Source: Xanthostigma xanthostigma (lineage: Eukaryota; Arthropoda; Insecta; Raphidioptera; Raphidiidae). From it: a stretch of 64,000 nt of DNA. Of this stretch, positions 1 through 10,179 are shown piece after piece. The stretch spans positions 47,146,401 to 47,210,400 of the forward strand of contig OY754465.1 in NCBI GenBank assembly GCA_963575645.1, given 5' to 3'. The translations under genes were made by a program, and so were the position numbers. Positions within the stretch are counted from its first letter, which is position 1. Each line of letters starts with the position of its first letter. The notes beneath the pieces were generated by a model. The model made no database searches and was not told the origin of the DNA. It worked only from the letters and a program-made list of their open reading frames with translations.

Positions 1-863
1 AATGACCCTCTGCCATTAAAATCGACATAACCGCACGCCTTGAGCACACGAGCTGTTATTAACATTATTTTCAAAATGTAAACCTTTTAAAATTTCAATT
101 CAACCAAAGTGTTTTTCGCCAACAACTTTTTTCTCTCCTATTTAAATTTAAAAAGATTTTTATTCCTCTCAATGAATTTTCATTTGCGTAATCCGTTTTT
201 GTCAATGCGCTTTTGCTGGCTGAATCTTTCGAAACTGTACAATACCTAAAGAAGCCAAATTGTTTTTAATGGAATTAAAAATATATCGGCTCTGAAAAAC
301 ATATTCATAAAAAAGGTTTCCTCTAAGCCACGCAACTAATATTTCAAGAGTTGTGCGGCCGTTTTTGTATTCTGCGCACAATGGGCTTGTTCACCATTTT
401 TTTTTAAATTTCAGTTTACAAAAGAATTGTATCTAAAAAAGGTTTTTTTGCTTTAAAATTTAATACTTAAGAATATTTATTATAAAACTTCAAACACAGG
501 TACAAGTCAACACCCCCCCCTCCCGCGGGCACACTTTTACATAAGTTTTGAACATTTTTGCTCCCATATACTTATGTACCGCGTAGTCAGCGAAAAAGTT
601 ACACATGAAAGCGTAGCAATTAAAGAAGATTAATTTTATAGTTAATTATATGTATTATGTTATTTAATAAAATTATTTTCTTCTTTGACTCAGATTTTTT
701 TAAATTTAGAGAAAAAACGACGTAAGTAATGATAAAATGCGGATCAAAAGCCGCCACTCCTGAAAATTACGGGGACTTTCCAGCCGGAGGGTTAAAAATC
801 AATTGTGTTGAAAATATGAAAATGTTATTTAAACTGTGTACACTTTCATTAAACTATAGCTGG
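1..863. other. AT-rich sequence without recognised features
   Basis: No recognisable gene or repeat was found. Short open frames are interrupted and have low-complexity composition. The only local oddity is a C-run followed by CCCGCGGG near 508-527. Confidence 0.6.
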
Positions 864-1452
864 TTACAAAATTCCAGCCAATTGGGCGACGGGACCATTC
901 CAACTTCAAAATGTTGACATTTGATATAGTATATTAAAGAAAATAAAATTTATGATATCGCGTGAGATGACGCGGGTAATGACTAGTATTCAATATGATT
1001 AAGTAGTTTATTTCTGATAGATCTAAAAACCAATTAAACAGCTGATTTTTTTTATTTTCAAAATATTTCCGAAACTATAAAAGCTCAGAAAAAATTTTTA
1101 ACAAAACTTTCTTAAAAGAATAAATAGAATTATAAGCCGTTATGAAAAGTATACGATTATTATATAAAAAACACCGTTATAGCATATATCTCTTCTGCGC
1201 ATGCGCCTATTTTTTTCCAAAAACAATGGGGCCCTTCATATTTGCATACCAAACCTCCTCCCGAAATTTGGTTTCAATCCGCTCATTGGTTTGACCTGTA
1301 TCGTGCTCACAGACAAACAGATGATATTTTTCCAAAAATGTGTATTTTTGGATTCGAGGATCACAAAACGAAAAGATATTGTAAAATTTTGAAAAGTGAT
1401 TTTTGACCTAAACTAGTACTATTCCCCACTTGTGGACTGGAATGGTAAAAAA
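864..1452 (+). mobile_element. F1 interspersed repeat, copy A
   Basis: This is the first of eight copies of one non-coding family. The left end reads ATTCCAGCCAATTGGGCGAC then GGGACCATTCCAAC; the right end reads CCCCACTTGTGG then TGGAATGGTAAAA, so ACCATTCC and GGAATGGT are terminal inverted repeats. Internal landmarks shared with other copies are ATATCGCGTGAG, TTTCCGAAACTATAAA, GCGCATGCGCC, TTTGGTTTCAATCCGCTCAT and TTTTTGACCTAAACTAGTA. This copy lacks part of the segment containing TTGCCATGGTTACC. No coding frame is conserved. The superfamily is not established. Other copies lie at 2612, 18198, 21558, 24305, 46158, 47465 (reverse) and 51542 (reverse). Confidence 0.8.
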
Positions 1453-2417
1453 TTACAAGTTTGACATACGCGATATTAGCTTGTAACCGAAGATACATAC
1501 ACGCACAAAACTGACACGCGAATAACTAGTATAGCGTGAATGAGATTTCGCTGAAATAGCAATTTAATTTGTATGATTATTTTGTAGTCACGTTTGACGT
1601 GACTGGTTCGTGATGAGTTGCCCTCCTTTTAAAGACAACACACTAAAGCAAACACCTCCATGTGAATCTGTAACCAGCTTTAACACTGCGTACGTCTTTA
1701 GCACAGCACACTACGCTGTTTTCGTGCTTTTACTATAAATAACCACTACATCCTGCAGCGCCATAATCTTTGCCTCATGGCATTACTTTGTTGACAGTTC
1801 TATAATAATTATAATATTAATTATTCAAAATTTATTTTCCTTATCATTGCCAGAGGAAAGTTTAGTATTATTAAACCACTGAAGTAAAACATTTCGTGGA
1901 TTAATTTCAAATAAATTGGGAAAGTTGTCTTTATAATTTATAAACAAAGAAATAACGTTTAATTAAAATGTCTTTTCAAGCCCACAGTATTACCTATTTA
2001 TTTTTTTTACTTTCCAAAACAATTTTTTGCCCGAAAATGTTCTCACCAAATTGTAGAAAAATGTAATAAATTTAATTATTGTGTGCCGAGGACGTGAATT
2101 ATTATGTAAGGTTCGATTTTCAAATTTGAAAATACAAATATTCTTTTCCGAAAAAAATATTTAGATATATCTAATACCAACAAAAATGCACATCGCAGTG
2201 TTAATTCCAGAATCAATTTTATGTCAAAAACCGACTGCTATAGATTTGTTTGTTCGGCGATTTATTTGTTTCTTTTTTCCTTTGCATTTTATTCCAATCA
2301 ACGCTATTTTATTGTTACAGCTGAACGTAACAATTTTTCCAATTTAATAAATAGTTTGGGTTTTGACTTGACAATAACAGTAGATTTTCTCAAGATTAGC
2401 ACTGTTGAAACGAGAAA
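1453..2417. other. AT-rich sequence, nothing recognised
   Basis: No gene, RNA or repeat could be supported. A plus-strand open frame at 2221-2421 has low-complexity hydrophobic composition and no recognisable motif. Confidence 0.55.
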
Positions 2418-2512
2418 TTAGCGAGTTTTGATTGCCACACGAGCAGAAATAATCGAGATACATGCATTTTTTTTTGCACGCAATTTCTATAAAATAGGTG
2501 ATTTTCACATCA
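2418..2512 (-). repeat. Fragment of the TTTTCATGCCTG repeat family
   Basis: Read on the minus strand, this matches the end of the repeats at 7405-7815 and 62155-62450. The shared order is GTGAAAATC, CTATTTTATA, a TCTCGATT-like block and AAAACTCGCTA. It is short and diverged. No coding content. Confidence 0.5.
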
Positions 2513-2611
2513 TGAAAAGTATATATTTTATATTTTCAAATATTTTGTTAGTTCATGTTCGGCCCTATTTGAATTATACGTAGCACCCAGTGCTGGATTA
2601 AGACTCCCTGA

Positions 2612-3140
2612 TGCCCTAAAATTCCAGCCAATTGGGCAACGGGACCATTCCAACTTAAAAATATTGACATTGGAATAAAATAAAGAAAATACAATATCTT
2701 ATATCGCGTGAGGTGACGCGGGTAATGGCTAGTATTCAATATGATATTTGCTAATTGTTGCCATGGTTACCTACATAATATGTTCCACGTCATGTAAATA
2801 TTAATCAAAACATGCCGAACTTGTTTATTTCTGACATCCATAAAACAAAAGAGCGACTTATTTTTTTTATTTTCAAAATATTTCCGAAACTATAAAGTTT
2901 AGAAAAAAAATTTTTTAACGAAACTTACTTGAAAAAATAAATAAAAAATAAATACAATAATAAGCCGTTATGAAAAGTATACCATTATTATGTAAAAAAC
3001 GCACAGAGATTTTCTAAAAATATGTTTTTTGGATTCAGGGGACCTAAAAACGGAAAGATATTGTAAAATTTTTGAAAAGTGATTTTTGACCTAAACTATA
3101 ATACCATTCCCCACTTGTGGATTGGAATGGTAAAATCAAA
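2612..3140 (+). mobile_element. F1 interspersed repeat, copy B (internal deletion)
   Basis: The left end (CCAATTGGGCAACGGGACC then ATTCCAAC) and the right end (CCCCACTTGTGG then TTGGAATGGTAAAA) are intact. The central module running from GCGCATGCGCC to ACAGACAAACAG is missing: TATGTAAAAAAC is joined directly to GCACAGAG. The clean junction suggests the modules can be lost as units. Confidence 0.8.
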
Positions 3141-4480
3141 TTGATAGAAAAAAGTTAACAAGCATAGATTTTTAGGAAAAAAATTGAATTTTACAATCAA
3201 TGCTCTCATTGAAAATTTGGCTGTCTATAAAATCGGACCTTAGGCGTTTTTATACAATTAATAGAAAAAAAGTTTCAAAACTTTAAAATTAAAAAAATTG
3301 AACCCTTAAATAATGATGTTTTTTTCGTTTCCATTTTCAAAAATAAAATATTTATTTTATACTTCTAAAGACAAACCCGTATAGATCAAATTTTTGAGAA
3401 CATGACAAAAAGAAAAAAGAATTGTTGACACGGTTTAGTGAGATACTTTTCATTTCTAAGTTGTGCTTCTTGATTCGCCCTGAGACGTGATGCCCTAAGG
3501 CCTAAGGAATTGCTTAATTTGCTTATCGCTTAATTCGACATTGGTAGCACCGCCTAATATGTTGTCTCTTTTACTCACAGAAATTTAAATTGCAACTGAC
3601 AGATATTACTGTTAGATTGGTAAAAGCTAATTACCCTTATGTTACTTCACGCACTACTGTGAAAACGGGTTATTTTACAACCGCTATACAGGAATGAAAA
3701 GCAGCTATTTTAGGGGGTTTAGTTAATCATAATGGTTAGTTTGACTATGATTCATTATAGTAACTACGACACACGGTTCGTCTTGATAACGACCCGTTCT
3801 TCCACCATGACGACTCGTACTTCCACCATCGACTGTATTGGAACAACTTATAGCGACGTCGTTCGTGTGGTTTTCAGTGTTTTTACACATTCGAAATATA
3901 AGTATTTTATGATCTTATTGTACAAAATAACCTTTGTTACAAGCAAAATAAAATCTATGAAACTTAAAAAATTAATAAAGTTTTAGTTTAATTTCATTTG
4001 ACATATTTGTTTCTTTCTTACTGTGTATTCGATTATAATGAATGTTTTATGACTTTTACATACTTTTTTACAAATATTGTAAACAAAATGAGACATTTTA
4101 AAGCGTTTTGTTATTGACGTTTAGTACCATTACTACTCTCGGATTCATAGATCAAATAGAAAAAGAAAGGGCTAGCGTATTTCTATTTTTTCGAGAAGAA
4201 TCAGCGAACTTAAAAAAATATTCTATACTTTAACTTTCTGACCTATAGGTATGTGTAGTTATTTTATGAGGCTGTATACGATAACTACATGTTATGTTAA
4301 TTAAATTTTTAATTGGTTGAAAGTTTATGGTTTTAATAATATCGCTGATGTTTCTAGAAGAATAATTAGATAGTCTATAATTGACCCTCTCCCTTTCTTG
4401 AATTTGTACCCAGATAATAACCAAATAATTAAATTAATCAGATTTTGTAGGAATGAAGACTGTTTAAGAAATAAAAAAAT
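3141..4480. other. AT-rich sequence with one small repeat fragment
   Basis: Mostly unrecognised. Around 3660-3720, GGAATGAAAAGCAGCTATTT is a minus-strand match to the TTTTCATGCCTG family (7405-7815). A short open frame at 3732-3986 has no recognisable domain. Confidence 0.5.
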
Positions 4481-4486
4481 GTGCTT

Positions 4487-4740
4487 GTAACCTTTACGCG
4501 CCGTTGAAGTTAAACATTTAAACAACACATATATTGTTAGCAGCAAGGAGTATCCACAGCCGAGATACCGAAAAGATCTTCGATTATTTCCGGCTCTTAG
4601 TCCGGCTTTCAGACTGAAAATACTATAGTAAGCTACATGCATATACGATATACTATGTGACGACAACTCACGGAGTTGCCACTTCGTGAAATTAGCAAAA
4701 CGCATCGAAAGAAGTTTTACTTCAATAAAAGCTCTGTTTC
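4487..4740 (+). repeat. GCGTCACATTTGTTC family, copy 1 (partial)
   Basis: Homologous to 36975-37660, 43985-44520 and the minus strand of 9130-9440. Shared landmarks with 36975 include GTTGAAGTTAAA, AAGATCTTCG, TTATTTCCG, TTAGTCCGGCT, CAGACTGAAAATACT and ATGCATATACGA. The end, AAAACGCATCGAAAGAAGTT, matches the distal part of the family, so this copy joins the first and last parts and lacks the middle. A minus-strand open frame of 126 codons crosses it but is not conserved between copies. Confidence 0.7.
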
Positions 4741-5039
4741 CAAAACCAACAACAATGGATACAAAAAAAAATTAAAATCGCGGCTCTCCAATCTTTGCAA
4801 CGAAGCTCTTGACGATCACAACGCGATTGATCACAGTACTTTTTATCGAAGCGTACCATGGAAACAAAGGAATCACAGATTCAAACGTCGTCACATTAGG
4901 TTTTTTTTCTATTTACAGAAAAACGAACGTTTGCTTGCAAAGCGACTATTCCATTGCATACAATTTTTCATATTATGTAATTCAAATTTGTCGACTGCAG
5001 ATTTAAATCTAATCCGAACTATGAACGGTACAACGGTTG

Positions 5040-5400
5040 AAACATTTCTCCGTCAGCGGTATCTACCGACAGCTGACAGACAGACAGACAACTTGTCGGT
5101 GTCATCTTGTACGCCAGGCCGCAAGACATTCACCACCCCTTTTGCACTGCCGTTCCCTTTCCCAATGGTGGCGGGCGCGTGTCCGTTCGTGGGAGCGGCA
5201 GAACGGGAACTTTTATATCATCGCTGTGAAAAGTGAGAAATTGCGTGTCTCTCGTGTTGTGACGAGTGACGGCGGGACTCGGCGTGTCATTAAAACGAGA
5301 CGACCGGTGCCGTGCGCCGGTTTGCTCTTTGTTCCTACATTCTTGCTACTCATGTCGTCCATTCATATACTTATCATATGTGTGTAAGTGTGGTGAGTTC
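5040..5400 (+). promoter_or_regulatory. GC-rich island; possible promoter or non-coding first exon
   Basis: This stretch is visibly richer in G+C and CpG than its surroundings (for example GGTGGCGGGCGCG). It contains a TATA-like TTTTATAT at about 5211. It ends with two possible splice donors, TGTGTAAGTG and GTGGTGAGTT, near 5382-5399. No match to other repeats in the window was found. A 186-codon open frame ends inside it but shows no domain, has a K/N/R-rich amino end and a low-complexity carboxyl end, and is not convincing as protein. A promoter or first exon is an inference only. Confidence 0.2.
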
Positions 5401-5883
5401 AATTTAATGTGGCAGTGTATAAAATTCGACACAGTCCATTACTATAGTAATGTAGAAAAGTGTGTAACCTTACGCTCGTTTATGTAGACCGAATATTGTC
5501 AAGTTTACGGTTTTTTTATAGTCTAGGAGGCAGTGAAGATTTTCGGTACTTATTTTCCCAGTCAGCGAACACCGATAGAATTTTCGGTTTGTTATTCTAA
5601 GCAAAATTCATATATATGTGGGGGGGGGGGCTTCCGATGGGTTGATGCGGAAAATGCGTTAGAAAGTACAAATATACTGCATTTATTTTCCATAAAAATA
5701 GTTCTATTAGTGAGAGTTATATTGAAGTTAAGAAAAAGAATAGTCTGGATAATCTATGAGTATGGGTAATATGTCTGCCAAGTAAAAAATTGGAAAAAAA
5801 TAATCAAAACCATTGCCCTTATTTTCGCAGTCCAATATTATAATTACAACTGCAAATATAGTCTGGCTAACGTAATACACCCC
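5401..5883. other. AT-rich sequence, nothing recognised
   Basis: Contains a G-run (about 5620-5630). No gene or repeat supported. Confidence 0.5.
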
Positions 5884-5987
5884 AAAAGCCTTGCCAGACT
5901 CGTCCAACGCTCGTCTGACGCGCTTAATTCGGCATGTTCAATTATACTCATTTTACTATCTGACTTGCGAGTCTGGCGGGGCTTTTT
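5884..5987. repeat. Short inverted repeat (CCAGACTCG)
   Basis: AAAAGCCTTGCCAGACTCG at the left faces CGAGTCTGGCGGGGCTTTT at the right. The arms are 19 bp with two mismatches, enclosing about 65 bp. Could be a tiny MITE or an RNA hairpin. No target duplication is evident. Confidence 0.5.
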
Positions 5988-6414
5988 TGATTGCAAATGA
6001 CAGCCAGACGTGTATTTTCTATGAAATTATAGTATTATTTATCATGTGACAAATTTTCAAATCCGGGAAATCACATTTTATAACATTTATTAACACATAC
6101 TTTTTCTATTATATAGTACTTTGACAGTTATACAATATTATAAAACTCACGTAAAATCATTAAATAAATCAATATTGCCACATAGGTTATACACGTGTAA
6201 ATGTGTATATGTATACACTTGCCCCCATTCCTTTCTCGAGCTCAAGGCTACTCTTATATTTCCCCGCTGTTGAAGCATTCCCCCCTTAACGTCGCAGAGC
6301 GTTTCAAACAGATACGTCGCTAAATAAATTTCATTAAAAAAACAAGTAAGTACCTACATAACAAGTAAAAACTTTGAATGAATTTGATTCTATTCAATAA
6401 ATAGAGTAATTGTG

Positions 6415-6850
6415 ATCCATTGAAGTTAATGAGAGGTATTTGGAAATAATTCCTTGGCATAAGGATCAAAGCAAAGCAATACTGAAATTTTATAACGTAC
6501 ATTTATTACTGACGTTTCGATACGTTTTATACCATCTTCCGAGTTTTCTGTAATTAAGTATATTTTCTTTTGTTATAAAAATGTTACAAATTAAAATTTA
6601 ATTATCAATGTAAGAAACTCACCAAATAACATGTGATAGCATTTGGTAAATTTCTTACATTGATTTTAACATAATTACATTTTAATTTAAAACATATTTA
6701 TAATAAAAGAAAATATAGTTACAGAAAACTCTGAGGATGGTACAAAACGGGCCGAAACGTCAGTAATAAGTGCAAGTTTAAAAAGTTCAGTATTGCTTTG
6801 TTTTGATCCTTATGCCACGGAATTCTTTCCAAATACCTCTCAAAAGCTTT
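6415..6850. mobile_element. Fold-back element with hammerhead-like motif (P1)
   Basis: Two arms of roughly 190 bp (about 6430-6622 and 6645-6842) are inverted copies around a short centre. Each arm carries the recurring motif. Plus strand: CTGAGGA at 6731, then GGCCGAAACGTC at 6751. Minus strand: the equivalent at about 6545-6509. ACT precedes CTGAGGA and AGT follows GAAACGTC, so stem I can form. On the minus strand GGTAT and GTATC form stem II. Outer sequence (GCATAAGGATCA, AGCAATACTG) is shared with the element at 63385-63800, so they are one family. No coding capacity. Confidence 0.75.
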
Positions 6851-7404
6851 GAATGTTTTAATTAATTCTTCAAATAAGTATATTCGGACTTATGTTAATA
6901 TACAATTTTTTTTCTTAAAACTAGGTGTGTTTCCATCTGTCATAGTTTGTTGGTGAACTAAAAAATCACCTTATGTCTATTATTTAATTATACTTTTTCG
7001 GATCGTATAAAATGATTTGTCATACTACAGACAGTAAAGTAATCATTATCTTCTAATTAATAAATTGCGCATATTATATACAAAATATTTTTTTTGTTCA
7101 ACACTATGCTAGAATTGAAATAGACTATTTGCGTCGAAGAATTCAGTATTGCAACGAATAATGGAGAGGGTACCAACGTTTTCCTAACGTCTTCATTCGT
7201 GCTAGAATATTTCGGAAAATAAATTTAACAGAGTGACCACCATTTGCGTTTTTTATTTCTTAACTTTTTAGATTTTAGTGTTTGAAATAGTATATTTTTA
7301 TTCAGTTTTTTAGAAAATAAAATATATACTTACTATATTTTCTCTCTGCTTTTTTGCCATTGAACGTTTTTTCATATTTCCTTATATGAGGCATCATTAC
7401 TGAA
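6851..7404. other. AT-rich sequence, nothing recognised
   Basis: No gene or repeat supported. Confidence 0.5.
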
Positions 7405-7815
7405 TAGCGACGAAAGGATTTTTTTTGTACCACCCGTATGTACCTATAACAGTTGCTTTTCATGCCTGAATAGCGACAGTTTAATGGCACATTTCGCACT
7501 AGTACGTAAAGTAAGAAAAAAGAAATTATATTTTACCAATCCAATGGTAATTTTGTGTCAGTTGCCATTTAAATCCATATGAGCAACAGAGACATCAAAG
7601 TAGGCGTTGTTTTCTTAAACAATCCAGATAGATTCGAAAATGTCCGAACCTGAACTGTCAGATATATAAATATATACGTATTATAAAGTGAAAATCAGCT
7701 ATTTTATACCTACGTACAAAAAATGTGGTATGTTTCTCGATTTTGTCTTTTGTCTCATGTGACCGTTAAAACTCGCTAGTCGTTCCTTTTAACATAGTGT
7801 CACAACTCGTACATA
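7405..7815 (+). repeat. TTTTCATGCCTG repeat family, copy 1
   Basis: Direct homology to 62155-62450. Both contain CTTTTCATGCCTG followed by ATAG, CATTTCGCACTAGT, AGCTATTTT-like and CTCATGT blocks and AAAACTCGCT, in the same order and spacing. Fragments occur at 2418-2512 and about 3660-3720. Non-coding; class unknown. Confidence 0.65.
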
Positions 7816-8625
7816 AAATAATTCTTTAGAATCTAGACACATAACGTACTTTTTTAATATCAATAGTTGTCGTTATATCGTTGATTTTTTTGTCGGCCGG
7901 TAAACAATCGTGTACGAAATTTCGATTCATTTGTTCCTACCTCTAATACTAGTTTTTCAAAATGAATTATTTATTACATTACTGTGAGAGGACATTAATT
8001 TTTTGCGTGCACTAATAAAAATATATTTTGTTTATTTTTCATCTGATTTATTATTACTGCTTTTTTGATAAATTACACATAATGTAGACGTTTTTTATGG
8101 CACAGTATATATTTTGGCTATAAAAATCACGTTTTTTTAATATATTTATTTCATCCTTCACAAATTATAAAATAACTTTTCTTATACTAAATTATAGTGT
8201 GAAATATTTAAGTCTGGAGTTACGACTGTAATGCCCTTTGTTTTGTTTGTGTTCGTAAAACTTGATACTGTTCTAAAAACAGATTTAGGTTATTTTTAGT
8301 ACAGTGGAACTATAAACATTTGACAGAAGGTCGTTTATGTATTCAAAAGTGAGTTATAAATAATTCTTATGGACGGTAGACATGAATGTGTGTGTGTTTT
8401 TCACACAGGCTTCCGCACAACCAGCCGCCACAGTCCTCGAAATGTATGATCTAGAACTATATATTGTCTGGATTACATCATAAGTCATGAGTCTTTTAAT
8501 TTTATTAGTGTATTTGCCATAAGGCACTTACACTATTGGCGTCGGTGGGATGGCGGGACCTAGGGGTCGGACCAAATTTTCTCGACGTTTCATAGCCTTC
8601 TAAGAAGTTTGGCACCATTTTTGGA
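7816..8625. other. AT-rich sequence, nothing recognised
   Basis: No gene, RNA or repeat could be supported. Confidence 0.5.
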
Positions 8626-8627
8626 AA

Positions 8628-8773
<146 letters not shown>

Positions 8774-8779
8774 TAGCAC

Positions 8780-9070
8780 GATAACTCTCGACAGACTTAA
8801 TCGATTTAAATGAAATTTGGTCCACACGTTGGAATCCATCACCGCACGAAGCCTATTTAAAATGGGCCTAATCGGGCCATGTTAAGGGTGGTATTTAGGG
8901 GTTGAAAAAAGTTTTCGGGCCCAAAAATACCGAAAAAATTCTCAGAATCGTTTCAAAACTGAAATTTAACCCTTTAGTAATTACTAAAATGTGCCGCTAA
9001 AATTTTGAAAAAATCGGCCCCACAGGACCGGACTTACAAATTTTATGAAAACACAAGTTTACTGATATAG
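8780..9070 (+). repeat. Repeat related to 56219-56368 (inverted)
   Basis: GTTTTCGGGCCCAAAAATACC, then GAATCGTTTCAAAACTGAAA, CCTTTAGTAATTACTAAAAT and GGACCGGACTTACAAATTTT are found as reverse complement at 56219-56368. The upstream part (CGATAACTCTCGACAGACTT) resembles widespread insect repeat sequence. Non-coding. Confidence 0.7.
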
Positions 9071-9129
9071 ATTTACATACAGAAGGGTGTATATAATTTG
9101 GTACAGATGTTGAATTGATATGTAGTATT

Positions 9130-9440
9130 ACAATTAACTAAAAAAATGTTGTTTTAAGGGGTGTATTAAGGGGTAATTTTTTTTATTTTGTTCAAAAACA
9201 AAGTTAAGCTCATACAATAGAGCCACACTGCCTATAAAAGCAAATACACTATATTGTCGGCAGGGTTTGGCACTGCGACCCGAGTTTTTGTAAGATAAAA
9301 CTTCTTTAGATGCGTTTTGTGAATGTCGCGGAGGGGCCACTAGGTGTGAGCGTTTAGAACAAATGTGACGTTTTTGCGCGGCCTACTATGCTTGTTTATG
9401 CAGTATAGCGCATCTATATCAAGAACGCAAAGAGAACCAA
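9130..9440 (-). repeat. GCGTCACATTTGTTC family, copy 2 (minus strand)
   Basis: On the minus strand it carries GATGCGC, TGCATAA, GGCCGCGCAAAAACGTCAC then ATTTGTTC, GACATTCACAAAACGC and AAGAAGTTTTA. These match the distal part of the copies at 36975-37660 and 43985-44520. Partial copy, no coding frame. Confidence 0.6.
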
Positions 9441-9468
9441 TATTTTATATGTCAACTAAACTATTTAA

Positions 9469-9802
9469 TAGAGCTGTAACAAACCGTATGTAGGTATTCG
9501 TTACTGAGTAACGGGTAGGTACATCGTCTGACTCGAAGTAACGAATCGTTACTTACAAATTCATTTCGTTACTCGCATTTTCGTATCCATGTCAGTTCGA
9601 CTCGTTTGATGCGGTTATAGGTACGTTATATGAACGAAGTCATATCGTATCACGTATGCGACGCGCCCTGATGCTGTTAGTACACGATTGTATGTCGTAT
9701 GAAAAGTAACGAGTAACGTAACGATACGAAAGTAACGGGTACTGGTTTTTTAAGTAAAGAATACATACGGGTAAACAATGTCTCGTTACTTTTACAGTTC
9801 TA
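9469..9802. mobile_element. hAT-type MITE with 8-bp target duplication
   Basis: The 334-bp element is bounded by TAGAGCTGTAAC on the left and TTTACAGTTCTA on the right, giving imperfect inverted ends TAGARCTGTAAM. It is flanked on both sides by exactly CTATTTAA (9461-9468 and 9803-9810), an 8-bp duplication fitting the nTnnnnAn preference of hAT transposons. The interior is full of short GTAACG/CGTTAC direct and inverted repeats, typical subterminal transposase-binding arrays. There is no transposase frame, so it is non-autonomous. Confidence 0.85.
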
Positions 9803-10179
9803 CTATTTAACAGTATCTCCAGAAAGGCGAAGTCGCTGTCAATGACAAAATTTAAATTAGTTATCCGAAACTACTTGCTGCAAAAAACCTTTTATTCCAC
9901 AGACAAATTTTGAACTGAATGTCAAATTTAATATACAATTTCTTTTCTCTTTTTGTATCATTGTTGTCCCTAAATAAGTATTTTGATAGTTTTTTAAATT
10001 TTTTATAATGACATACTTAAACTCATCTATGTAATAAGCGAAATAAATATACACCAGTGGGAGTATATGCCCAAGTAATTCAAGAATTACAAGGCGCGAA
10101 ATTTTACCCCGGTGATTTGTTTGAAAATCAGTGTATATTTAACGTTCAGCCCGGAATTGTTTTTTTAAAAACTCCACAT

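Noticed and set aside
729-917. 62-codon open frame
   Set aside because: Its second half lies in the left end of F1 copy A and it is not conserved in other F1 copies.
4676-5236. 186-codon plus-strand open frame
   Set aside because: No domain, low-complexity ends, and its start overlaps the GCGTCACATTTGTTC repeat family whose other copies lack the frame.
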